Source: Acidobacteriota bacterium
GTDB lineage: Bacteria; Acidobacteriota; Vicinamibacteria; Vicinamibacterales; UBA8438
NCBI GenBank assembly: GCA_012963185.1
Contig: DTWD01000449.1
Span: 1 to 11,885, forward strand
Direction of reading: 5' to 3'
DNA: 11,885 bases
Numbering within the stretch: the stretch's first letter is position 1; every line of letters starts with the position of its first letter. The notes beneath the pieces are model-generated. The model had not been told where the DNA came from, ran no database searches, and worked only from the letters and a program-made list of their open reading frames with translations. This document shows positions 1 through 6,556 of the stretch, one piece after another. A program made the position numbers and the translations under genes.

Positions 1-1445
1 ACAACATGCTTGATGCCGCGTCGCTTCAGGAGTCCTGAGAGGTGCTCTGATTTTTCAATAGAGACCGTGCCGACGAGGACGGGCCGTCCAGCCTCCTGCG
101 CAGTAAGAATATCGTTAACGATTGCCCTGTGTTTTTCTTTGGTGGTGCGGTAGATCTGGTCAGGTTGTTCGATGCGGATTAGAACCCGATTCGTCGGGGC
201 CGAGAACACGTCAAGATTGTAAATTTTGGCAAACTCGATCGCTTCCGTTTCGGCGGTACCGGTCATCCCGGCCAATTTGTCGTATTTTCGGAAATAGTTT
301 TGAAATGTAATCGTTGCGAGGGTTTGGTTCTCGCGCTCGATCTTGACCTTTTCCTTGGCTTCCACCGCTTGGTGCAGTCCATCGCTCCAACGTCGCCCAG
401 GCATCAGACGTCCAGTGAATTCATCGACAATAACAACCTGATTATCCTTAACCATATAGTCGACGTCTCGCTCAAAAATATTGTGCGCGCGAAGTGCCTG
501 ATTGATGTGGTGAAGTAGCGGCATATTCGCCGGGTCGTAGAGTCCGCCAGGTTGTATGCGGGCCTGCAGCATAGTTTCGCATTTCGCCATACCACTTTCG
601 GTAAGCGTGATTGTTTTGTGCTTTTCGTCCTTGAGGAAATCGCCGGTATCTTCGAGTGCCTCACGTTCTTCGGCAGGCACGCTTCCCTGCGTCACGGCAC
701 CAAGTTTGAGTTTCGGGATGATTCGGTCGACCTCGTAGTACAAATCAGTCGACTGTGCCGCAGGCCCCGAGATGATTAACGGCGTCCGCGCCTCGTCGAT
801 CAGAATGCTGTCGACCTCGTCGACAATGGCGAAATTGTGAGGACGCTGAACAAACTGGGCAACATCAAATTTCATGTTGTCCCGAAGGTAGTCGAAGCCA
901 AACTCATTGTTTGTGCCGTACGTGATATCGCACCGATAGGCCGCATGGCGGTCGGGATCCCGAATGTCGTGCTGGACAACTCCGACAGACATGCCAAGAA
1001 AGCGATAAATCCGACCCATCCAATCTGAATCGCGTCTCGCCAGATAGTCGTTAACGGTGACGACGTGCACGCCTTTGCCTTCGAGTGCATTCAGATAGGC
1101 GGCCAACGTCGCAACGAGCGTTTTGCCCTCTCCGGTCTTCATCTCGGCGATCTTGCCGCGATGGAGCATAACGCCGCCGATCAGTTGGACATCGAAGTGA
1201 CGCATCTCGAGGACACGCCACCCAGTCTCTCTTACGACCGCAAAGGCGTCGACCAACAGATCGTCAAGGGGCGCGCCCTGATCGAGTTGTTCTCGAAATG
1301 TAACGGTTTTCGCCCGTAGTTCGGAATCAGTGAGCCCGCGAATGTCTGTCTCGCGGGCATTGATTTCTGCAACGAGGGGTTGGATGCGCTTCAGGTCACG
1401 CTGGTTCTGTGTACCGAAGACCTTGGCAAGTAAGACATCCAGCAT
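1..1445 (-). CDS. secA: SecA preprotein translocase ATPase, N-terminal part (cut by window edge)
   Basis: SecA is the cytosolic motor that uses ATP to push unfolded preproteins through SecYEG. The first 481 codons are present; the rest, probably about 400 or more residues with the scaffold, wing and C-terminal parts, lies beyond base 1. Reading from ATG at 1443-1445 gives [16 protein letters not shown]. Walker A is MKTGEGKT at residues 102-109, with K108. The DEAD-type Walker [15 protein letters not shown] starts at D209. Both positions match those I recall for Escherichia coli SecA, so the first 209 residues seem free of indels. Further on are [15 protein letters not shown] (NBD1), the peptide-binding domain with [23 protein letters not shown], and the start of NBD2 ([12 protein letters not shown]). 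No frameshift is seen. An M23 peptidase gene lies 107 nt upstream on the same strand, and a good promoter sits in that gap. The identification is essentially certain. Confidence 0.97.
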   Translation of the reverse strand, partial: MLDVLLAKVFGTQNQRDLKRIQPLVAEINARETDIRGLTDSELRAKTVTFREQLDQGAPLDDLLVDAFAVVRETGWRVLEMRHFDVQLIGGVMLHRGKIAEMKTGEGKTLVATLAAYLNALEGKGVHVVTVNDYLARRDSDWMGRIYRFLGMSVGVVQHDIRDPDRHAAYRCDITYGTNNEFGFDYLRDNMKFDVAQFVQRPHNFAIVDEVDSILIDEARTPLIISGPAAQSTDLYYEVDRIIPKLKLGAVTQGSVPAEEREALEDTGDFLKDEKHKTITLTESGMAKCETMLQARIQPGGLYDPANMPLLHHINQALRAHNIFERDVDYMVKDNQVVIVDEFTGRLMPGRRWSDGLHQAVEAKEKVKIERENQTLATITFQNYFRKYDKLAGMTGTAETEAIEFAKIYNLDVFSAPTNRVLIRIEQPDQIYRTTKEKHRAIVNDILTAQEAGRPVLVGTVSIEKSEHLSGLLKRRGIKHV

Positions 1446-1494
1446 CAGACGTCAGGACCTATACGAGGAAGAAATACTGGACAAAGAATGAAGG

Positions 1495-1523
1495 ATTGTA
1501 GTGTTCGATCGCTTCGTTGGCAA
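1495..1523 (-). promoter_or_regulatory. Sigma70-type promoter for secA
   Basis: Read on the minus strand, TTGCCA (1523-1518) is followed after exactly 17 nt by TACAAT (1500-1495). Each hexamer is close to the consensus TTGACA/TATAAT and the spacing is ideal. Transcription would start near 1488, leaving a leader of about 43 nt before the secA ATG at 1445. The site lies between the stop of the upstream peptidase gene (1553) and secA, so secA could be expressed independently of it. The ribosome-binding site is weak: only AGGTC about 10 nt before the ATG. Confidence 0.55.
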
Positions 1524-1552
1524 ACGATGACTGAAAATCAGCCGTATTCGCT

Positions 1553-2443
1553 CTAGTTGGCCGAGATAGCGTCCGTATCGGGAAGGAGGCGAAGCGGGTT
1601 GAGCGTGCGTCCATTAACGAGTACTTCATAGTGAACGTGAGAACCCGTTGCACGACCGGTGGAACCCACATAGCCGATAACCTCACCACGTTTGACGGTA
1701 TCTCCGAACTCGACCGCGTAGTCGGCCAGATGCCCGTACCGAGTCACCAATCCAAATCCGTGCGCAATTTGAATGAGATTTCCGTAGTCACCATTCCGCC
1801 GCGCCTTAGTTACGCGACCCGTCGCAGTCGCATATACCGGCTGCCCACGTCGGCTAGAGATGTCTATCGCAGGGTGAAAGTCACGTTCTCCTGTAAAGGG
1901 ATCCTCGCGGTAGCCGTAAGACGCAGAAAGCCATCCGTCGGCCGGCCACACATTGGGGGTGGCATCAGATAGGGCCTCACGAAGCGCGACGCCGTGTCGA
2001 ATCATTTGTAATCGCTGGTCCACGGACCCAAGAAGTCCCCCCAACAAGTCGAACGTATCGGTCGGAGCAACCTCTGGAATGCTACTCGCAGGGGACGCGG
2101 CGCGAACCGAATCGGGAAGCTTATTAAAGGCCGGCGACTCCAAAGCGGCGACTTCAAGACGAGAGGAAAGTTCCGTGAGTCCGTCTTGTAGGTCGGCAAT
2201 ACTGTTTGTGAGTTCAGATGCAGTGATCCGATAGCTCGAATTTTCTAATTCCAGTCGGGCATTTTGTAGGCGGAGTTGTTCGATTTCAGCATGCGATGTC
2301 CAGCGACTTTGGACGGTATACCCAACAGGGACCGCCAGGAGAGCAAGACAGACGCCTATCACAGGTCGCACAGCGACTGTAAAACGGTACACTGCGCCAC
2401 TGGAGCGGTCGGCAAAGATGCAGGCATAGCGCTTCGGGATCAT
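1553..2443 (-). CDS. Membrane-anchored M23 (LytM-type) zinc endopeptidase
   Basis: This is a 296-residue peptidoglycan endopeptidase of the M23/LytM family, probably cleaving peptide cross-links in the periplasm. An N-terminal segment (MIPKRYACIFADRSSG) precedes one hydrophobic membrane segment at about 27-44. A predicted coiled coil follows (about 50-105), then a linker and the M23 domain (about 165-290). All expected metal and catalytic residues are present: H190 and D194 in HPAID, H238 in YGHL, and H269/H271 in SHVHYE, so it should be active rather than an LytM regulator. An upstream in-frame start at 2527 would add 28 residues of low-complexity sequence ahead of this N-terminus. I prefer ATG at 2441-2443 because MIPKRY is the family-like start, although no strong Shine-Dalgarno supports it. 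It precedes secA on the same strand, an arrangement I recall from Proteobacteria as well. Substrate bond and partner amidases cannot be told. Confidence 0.88.
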   Translation of the reverse strand: MIPKRYACIFADRSSGAVYRFTVAVRPVIGVCLALLAVPVGYTVQSRWTSHAEIEQLRLQNARLELENSSYRITASELTNSIADLQDGLTELSSRLEVAALESPAFNKLPDSVRAASPASSIPEVAPTDTFDLLGGLLGSVDQRLQMIRHGVALREALSDATPNVWPADGWLSASYGYREDPFTGERDFHPAIDISSRRGQPVYATATGRVTKARRNGDYGNLIQIAHGFGLVTRYGHLADYAVEFGDTVKRGEVIGYVGSTGRATGSHVHYEVLVNGRTLNPLRLLPDTDAISAN

Positions 2444-2496
2444 AGAGTTGTTAGTAGACCGAAAACTAACACGGAGGTTAACACAGACTGGCGCCG

Positions 2497-2544
2497 AAAA
2501 AAAGGGTGGCCTTTGGCCAGGTAGCAAGCAAATTTGGCCACCTT
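2497..2544 (-). terminator. Hairpin plus T-run in the M23 peptidase leader (possible attenuator)
   Basis: On the minus strand GGTGGCC (2542-2536) can pair with GGCCACC (2511-2505) across a 24-nt loop. The 3' arm is followed by one C and seven T residues (2503-2497), the layout of an intrinsic terminator. The 3' arm can instead pair locally as TGGCC-AAA-GGCCA (2519-2507), a second compact hairpin before the same T-run. The structure ends 53 nt upstream of the peptidase start at 2443. The neighbouring gene upstream is divergent, so there is no obvious gene for it to end. It may be a leader attenuator or a block on transcription antisense to the glycosyltransferase. The pairing is visible; function is inferred. 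Confidence 0.45.
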
Positions 2545-2633
2545 AAAGAATTTACGTTAGTCTGGGAACGGTCGCTCTGGAACTCGACAACAATCAGGAA
2601 ATGTTGAGCGACGGATTACGTTCTGTCCGCGGT

Positions 2634-2639
2634 TATGAT
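2634..2639 (+). promoter_or_regulatory. Possible -10 element for the glycosyltransferase gene
   Basis: TATGAT matches the -10 consensus TATAAT at five of six positions and lies 12 nt before the ATG at 2652. No convincing -35 hexamer is placed 16-18 nt upstream. No Shine-Dalgarno precedes the ATG, so the transcript could be nearly leaderless. The 208-nt gap between the divergent peptidase and glycosyltransferase starts (2444-2651) holds this element and the hairpin/T-run; nothing else is recognised. Confidence 0.25.
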
Positions 2640-2651
2640 TTAACCACCACT

Positions 2652-3329
2652 ATGCGATTGTCCGTCATAATCCCGGTTTACAATGAGCGAGCCACGATTA
2701 TCCAACTTCTCTATCGTGTGGCAGCGATTAATATCGAAAAGGAGATCATCGTTGTCGACGACTGTTCCACGGATGGCACGCGCGCGGTCCTGAAAGAGCA
2801 CCACGATGCGACCTTCACCCTTTTGCTCCACGACTACAACCAAGGGAAAGGCGCTGCGCTCCGCACTGGATTTGGACATGCTACTGGGGAGTTTGTCATT
2901 ATCCAGGACGCCGATCTTGAATATGATCCATCTGATTTCTCGAAACTGTTGGCCATTGTGGAGAGTGAAAATGCGGATGTTGTGTACGGGTCTCGACTAG
3001 CGACATCGCAACCCACGATGACCCTACGTCACTTCGTGGGCAATCGGCTTCTCACAGGCCTAACGAACCTGTTGTACGGCAGTCAGCTCACCGATATGGA
3101 GACCTGCTACAAATTGCTCGACCGTCGACTCGTGAAAAATCTAGACCTGGTGTCAAACAGCTTTAATGTCGAGCCTGAAATTACTGCCAAACTCTTAAAA
3201 CAAGGTGTCAGGATTCACGAAGTTCCGATTTCGTATAGCGGTCGGAGCTTTGCTGAGGGAAAAAAGATTTCTTGGAAGGATTTTATCTCGGCAGTCTGGA
3301 CGTTGGTTAGTCTGAGAGTCAGTGCGTAA
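2652..3329 (+). CDS. Family 2 glycosyltransferase (dolichyl/polyprenyl-phosphate mannose synthase-like)
   Basis: This 225-residue protein is a GT-A fold, family 2 glycosyltransferase that transfers a sugar from a nucleotide-sugar, probably to a polyprenyl phosphate or similar acceptor at the inner face of the membrane. Visible motifs are IIPVYNE (6-12), VVDDCSTDGT (34-43), KGAALRTGF (66-74), and the metal-binding DxD-type QDADLEYDP (85-93). The acceptor-side region has METCYKL (149-155) and EVPISYSGRSFAEGKKISW (190-208). There is no transmembrane segment, so it is the soluble, short type lacking the GtrA-like tail found in some relatives. ATG at 2652 is chosen because the family starts right at the first beta strand (MRLSVIIPVYNE); an in-frame ATG at 2601 would add 17 unrelated residues. 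It stands alone between divergent and convergent neighbours. Donor and acceptor cannot be read from the sequence. Confidence 0.9.
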   Translation: MRLSVIIPVYNERATIIQLLYRVAAINIEKEIIVVDDCSTDGTRAVLKEHHDATFTLLLHDYNQGKGAALRTGFGHATGEFVIIQDADLEYDPSDFSKLLAIVESENADVVYGSRLATSQPTMTLRHFVGNRLLTGLTNLLYGSQLTDMETCYKLLDRRLVKNLDLVSNSFNVEPEITAKLLKQGVRIHEVPISYSGRSFAEGKKISWKDFISAVWTLVSLRVSA

Positions 3330-5111
3330 CTATCCCGTTCGGCCTGCAGACAGATCGACGAAGACTCCGTGCTCAACAGCAAGATCACGCGCGGCCGGCG
3401 TGACGATTGTTCTGTCATCGATCACGATCTGACGTGAATGCCGTACCGCGGTACGCACGTCATCTTCCGCTACAAATTCGGCCGCCTGCAACTCGCCCTT
3501 CACTCCTTCGTCCATCTCAGTTGTCGCCGGAGTAGAGCGCTCCACCGTTGGTGCAGTGTCGACAGTTTCAGATGTTTCAAAAGCCAAGGGCTTAATCCCC
3601 TTTTCAGTAACGCTGTCCCGGAGACCCCGCGACGCAAGGAAAACGTCAATGCGCTCAGCGATTAGTCTCGGGTCTAGCTTCGGTGGTGAGGGGTGAGGCC
3701 TCGATGAAGGCAACGGGGCCTCGTCCAACATGCCAGAATCGCGCGGAGGCCGCGTGTCATAAGCTATTCTCTTGATGTTTAAGAGATGGCGGGGTGAGAT
3801 GTTATCCGACGTAATATTTCCACCGTAACCGCCACACCCTAGTGTCATGGACGGATCAAGCCCAGTCGTCATTCCAATTGCACCTAGCGTGGTCGGTGTA
3901 TTGACGACAATCCGAAAGGCGGGTTTCTTGAGGCCGAACTCTAGAATAATCTCATCATCGCGGGAATGAATGGACATGGTGTGGCCCATGCCGCCATAAC
4001 GTAAAATTTCTTGACACCGCTCGCACCCTTCCCGCCAATCTTGAACCACATAAAAGGACAGGACAGGACACAACTTTTCAATTGAGAGTGGATAATCCCG
4101 ACCGACACCTTTAAGCGGCACGATCAGCGCGCGCGTTCGGTCTGGTACTTCGATGCCAACGCGCTTCGCGATCTCTACGGCACTCCGACCCACAAGTTTT
4201 GCATTCGGTAATCGCTGCTTCGTAATTAACGCCTTCGCCAGAAGGTCAGCATCCTTACTATTGAGAAAATGACCGCCTTGTGCCGTGAATTCATCCTTCA
4301 CGGTCGCAGCAATCGCCGCATCAACCACAACCGAGTTCTCTGAGGAGCAGAGTAGTCCGTTGTCAAATGTTTTACCTTCAAGGATGTCGTGTACAGCGTT
4401 TTGAGTGTCTGCTGATTGTTCAATGTACGCAGGTGCATTGCCGGGGCCAACACCATATGCGGGTTTGCCGGCTGAATAGGCGGCTCGAACGAGTCCCATG
4501 CCACCAGTAGCCAAGATGACGGAAACCTCCCGAGAAGTCATAAGAGCCTGGGTTCCCTCAAGGCTGACCTCGGTCATCCAATTGATTGCGCCGTCTGGCG
4601 CTCCAGCTCCTCGAGCGGCCTCGGCGAGAAGTTCGGCTGTGCGAGTGATGCAGCGTACCGCTGCCGGATGGGGACTAAGGACGATGGCACAGCGTGCCTT
4701 CATCGCAATCAACAGCTTATAGATTGCAGTCGAGGTCGGGTTTGTCGAGGGAACAATTGCCGCGACAACACCAAAGGGCTCAGCAATTTCAATAATACGC
4801 TCGCTATCCAAGCGTCGGACAACGCCAACGGTTTTCATCGGCCGAATAAATTCGTAAATCGTGTCCGCAGCAAACAAGTTCTTACGGACCTTATCCGCTT
4901 GAATACCGTATTGCGTTTCCTCTACCGCGGCAGTTGCGAGCTCGTCCGCGTGCCTATTTGCCACGGCCGCCATACGAGCGACGATCTGATCTATCTCGGC
5001 CTGACTGAGTGCGGCTAGCTTTGGTTGGGCAGCAGATGCGCGAGCGGCAAGTTTTGCAGCCTCCTTTACCGGAACTGCCTGAGTCTCGGTCGAGGAAGGC
5101 TTGTCAACCAT
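3330..5111 (-). CDS. BMC-associated CoA-acylating aldehyde dehydrogenase with long C-terminal tail
   Basis: This 593-residue enzyme has an EutE/PduP-type aldehyde dehydrogenase core (about 20-455). It is expected to oxidise an aldehyde with NAD+ and CoA to an acyl-CoA inside a microcompartment. Visible core features are PSTNPTSTA (121-129), the [15 protein letters not shown] region (201-215), [12 protein letters not shown] (220-231), and the catalytic cysteine C255 in [29 protein letters not shown] (404-420) and LGCGGYGGN (424-432) follow. The tail is unusual. It has a Pro/Ser-rich linker (about 460-480), a predicted amphipathic helix [18 protein letters not shown] (480-497), an acidic/Thr-rich linker (about 500-550), and a final module with [17 protein letters not shown] (569-585). 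The helix is a good candidate encapsulation peptide. The gene follows the BMC shell gene after 58 nt on the same strand. The ATG at 5111 has only a weak GGA ribosome-binding site. The aldehyde cannot be identified from this window. Confidence 0.9.
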   Translation of the reverse strand: MVDKPSSTETQAVPVKEAAKLAARASAAQPKLAALSQAEIDQIVARMAAVANRHADELATAAVEETQYGIQADKVRKNLFAADTIYEFIRPMKTVGVVRRLDSERIIEIAEPFGVVAAIVPSTNPTSTAIYKLLIAMKARCAIVLSPHPAAVRCITRTAELLAEAARGAGAPDGAINWMTEVSLEGTQALMTSREVSVILATGGMGLVRAAYSAGKPAYGVGPGNAPAYIEQSADTQNAVHDILEGKTFDNGLLCSSENSVVVDAAIAATVKDEFTAQGGHFLNSKDADLLAKALITKQRLPNAKLVGRSAVEIAKRVGIEVPDRTRALIVPLKGVGRDYPLSIEKLCPVLSFYVVQDWREGCERCQEILRYGGMGHTMSIHSRDDEIILEFGLKKPAFRIVVNTPTTLGAIGMTTGLDPSMTLGCGGYGGNITSDNISPRHLLNIKRIAYDTRPPRDSGMLDEAPLPSSRPHPSPPKLDPRLIAERIDVFLASRGLRDSVTEKGIKPLAFETSETVDTAPTVERSTPATTEMDEGVKGELQAAEFVAEDDVRTAVRHSRQIVIDDRTIVTPAARDLAVEHGVFVDLSAGRTG

Positions 5112-5125
5112 ACAAAGTCCGATAA

Positions 5126-5138
5126 GGTCGTTCCGACC
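5126..5138 (-). other. Short perfect hairpin between shell-protein and aldehyde dehydrogenase genes
   Basis: In the 58-nt spacer, GGTCG-GAA-CGACC forms a 5-bp GC-rich stem with a three-base loop, 14 nt before the dehydrogenase ATG. There is no T-run, so it is not a terminator. It could slow read-through or protect an RNA end, giving more shell protein than enzyme, but a chance hairpin of this size is possible. Confidence 0.3.
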
Positions 5139-5169
5139 AGCTTGAACGGCTGTGTCGGCAAGGCCTCAG

Positions 5170-5448
5170 TTATTTACCCTTTGGCAGAATCTTTTCAACT
5201 TCACTATGGGGTCTGGGAATCACATGAACGGAGACGAGTTCGCCGACTCGACGAGCAGCGGCGGCACCAGCATCCGTCGCGGCCTTGACGGCACCCACGT
5301 CACCGCGGACCATTACGGTCACGTAGCCAGCGCCAATTTGTTCTTTGCCGACCAGGACGACATTGGCAGCTTTGACCATTGCATCAGCGGCTTCGACCGA
5401 ACCAACAAGACCTTTTGTCTCAATCATGCCTAGGGCTTCGAGTGTCAT
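5170..5448 (-). CDS. BMC-H hexameric microcompartment shell protein (EutM/PduA-like)
   Basis: This 92-residue single-BMC-domain protein should form cyclic hexamers that tile the facets of a protein microcompartment shell. The sequence is strongly EutM-like: [14 protein letters not shown] (3-16), the edge lysine in AMVKAA (K26), the pore loop KEQIGAG (35-41), [16 protein letters not shown] (46-61), and the conserved end VHVIPRPH (74-81). The pore loop reads IGAG where EutM, as I recall it, has IGGG. ATG at 5446-5448 is chosen for its family-like N-terminus and an AGGAG ribosome-binding site 11 nt upstream; a GTG at 5478 would add ten residues and run over that site. The aldehyde dehydrogenase gene follows after 58 nt. 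No pentameric (BMC-P) or trimeric (BMC-T) gene is in the window, so a closed shell would need vertices from elsewhere in the genome. Family assignment is very secure; shell type is unknown. Confidence 0.96.
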   Translation of the reverse strand: MTLEALGMIETKGLVGSVEAADAMVKAANVVLVGKEQIGAGYVTVMVRGDVGAVKAATDAGAAAARRVGELVSVHVIPRPHSEVEKILPKGK

Positions 5449-5541
5449 GTTCTGGATGGCTCCTGCCACTAGCCGCACTCACTAATCAGAGCACCGTGCA
5501 ATGACCGTGGATACAGCGTCTTTAAACCGACCGGGCGGCAG

Positions 5542-5587
5542 CGTAGCACATTGCGCGGAATTGCCGCAACACGCTACGATATATCGT
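5542..5587. promoter_or_regulatory. Nested inverted repeat and palindrome in the BMC/lipoprotein divergent region
   Basis: The 140-nt region between the divergent starts holds CGTAGC (5542-5547) matching GCTACG (5573-5578), enclosing TTGCG (5551-5555) matching CGCAA (5565-5569). Both arm pairs are perfect and share one centre. A perfect 12-bp palindrome ACGATATATCGT follows at 5576-5587, ending one base before the GTG start at 5589. TTGCGC (5551-5556) and TACGAT (5575-5580), 18 nt apart, are also a possible plus-strand promoter. The region may be an operator controlling one or both divergent units. No regulator gene is adjacent, and no clear minus-strand promoter was found. Confidence 0.4.
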
Positions 5588-5588
5588 T

Positions 5589-6473
5589 GTGCACTTGCTG
5601 AGTAAGCAGACCTACGTCGGCCGACTCATTATCGCTGGGGTTTGTGTCTTGAGTTGCGCCTGCGGTGGAAGTACCGGGTCAGCTGTTGGCACCGTAACCC
5701 TGGGCGTCGATCGGGTCAGTGCGCCATTAGGCGCGCCGCTCGAATTTAATATCCGATTTGATCTCGCACCGGATTTGGAGCCGCTGACTGAGGATTATCG
5801 TGTATTACTCCACATCCTTGGGAGTGACGAGGAATTACTGTGGGCGGAGGATCACGACCCTCCACTCCCGACATCGCAGTGGCGTCCAAATCAGACCGTT
5901 GAGTATCAGCACCGTATACAAATTCCCATGTATCCCTATGTGGGTGAGGCACTTATCGCTGTCGGGCTCTATTCCTATCGAACAGGAGAGAGATTGCCGC
6001 TGGCCGGTCAAGACCTGGGTCAGATGGCATACCAAGTCGGCACAATCATTCTCGCACCTCAGCCAGAAAGCAGTTTTTTAGTTTACGAAAGTGGTTGGCA
6101 CTCTGCAGAGTTTGCTACTGACGGCCGAAACGACTGGCGATGGACAACTGGCCGGGCCGTGCTCTCCGTGCGAAACCCTATGGCGGACGCTGTGTTTTCG
6201 TTCGAGCTGGACGCGCGACCGGATATGTTCGAAGAACCACAGACCCTCGCGTTGGTTGTGGGGCACGAAACCCTATATGAAGCGGTGCTGGATAGTAATG
6301 AACGGATTTATATCAGGCAGGAGATATCGCGTGAATCCTTGGGCGCCGATGAATTTGTTGAGTTGGTGCTTGCGGTTGACCAGACTTTCTCTCCGGCATC
6401 CCGTGGCGGGGCTCCAGAAGACACACGGGAACTCGGCGTGCGAGTGTTCTACAGCTATTTCGAAGCACGTTAA
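5589..6473 (+). CDS. Probable lipoprotein of unrecognised family
   Basis: This 294-residue protein has no family name I can give. The N-terminus has a positive, then hydrophobic stretch (RLIIAGVCVLSCACGG, 12-27) ending in cysteines C23 and C25. It resembles a lipoprotein signal, though neither VLSC nor SCAC is an ideal lipobox. The rest looks beta-rich. A first part (about 30-160) resembles an immunoglobulin-like sandwich. A second part (about 165-294) has SGWHSAE, WRWTTGRA, RPDMFEEPQ, and the closing motif DTRELGVRVF. I recall that second type of domain at the ends of acidobacterial proteins, including glycosyltransferases, but cannot verify it. The start is uncertain: GTG at 5589 or TTG at 5595, and neither has a Shine-Dalgarno. 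It lies on the same strand as the transglycosylase, with 83 nt between them. An envelope or surface-glycan role is a guess. Confidence 0.75.
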   Translation: MHLLSKQTYVGRLIIAGVCVLSCACGGSTGSAVGTVTLGVDRVSAPLGAPLEFNIRFDLAPDLEPLTEDYRVLLHILGSDEELLWAEDHDPPLPTSQWRPNQTVEYQHRIQIPMYPYVGEALIAVGLYSYRTGERLPLAGQDLGQMAYQVGTIILAPQPESSFLVYESGWHSAEFATDGRNDWRWTTGRAVLSVRNPMADAVFSFELDARPDMFEEPQTLALVVGHETLYEAVLDSNERIYIRQEISRESLGADEFVELVLAVDQTFSPASRGGAPEDTRELGVRVFYSYFEAR

Positions 6474-6517
6474 CGAACATTCTCTAAATTACTGAAAATA
6501 AAATGGTTAGACGGTCT

Positions 6518-6545
6518 TTGATGTACAGAACTGTGAAATTATGTT
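6518..6545 (+). promoter_or_regulatory. Weak promoter candidate before the transglycosylase
   Basis: TTGATG (6518-6523) and TATGTT (6540-6545) are separated by 16 nt. Each matches four of six consensus positions. The second lies only 11 nt before the preferred ATG at 6557, so the transcript would have almost no leader. The same region is read through in frame if an upstream ATG (6503 or 6521) is the real start, in which case this is not a promoter. Confidence 0.22.
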
Positions 6546-6556
6546 ACTTTGGTTCG

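Noticed and set aside
872..1319. Several open frames on both strands across the secA region
   Set aside because: The continuous SecA frame with intact motifs explains this region; the others have no family features.
1459..1689. A 76-codon minus-strand reading frame spanning the gap before secA
   Set aside because: It mostly overlaps the M23 gene in another frame, has no recognisable motif and covers the secA promoter region. Treated as a chance frame.
2467..2484. Direct repeat TAACAC at 2467 and 2479, with GGAGG between
   Set aside because: Too short to distinguish from chance, and the GGAGG is on the plus strand with no start codon after it at a useful distance.
2444..2527. N-terminal extension or SecM-like leader peptide before the M23 peptidase
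   Set aside because: The extra 28 residues are low-complexity and unlike the family start. They would be encoded partly by the hairpin/T-run segment, and no separate short frame with an arrest-like sequence is visible.
3442..3455. Perfect 14-bp palindrome CGTACCGCGGTACG
   Set aside because: It lies inside the aldehyde dehydrogenase coding sequence (Val-Arg-Thr-Ala-Val-Arg region), far from any start. GC-rich Arg/Val/Thr codons make such symmetry likely by chance.
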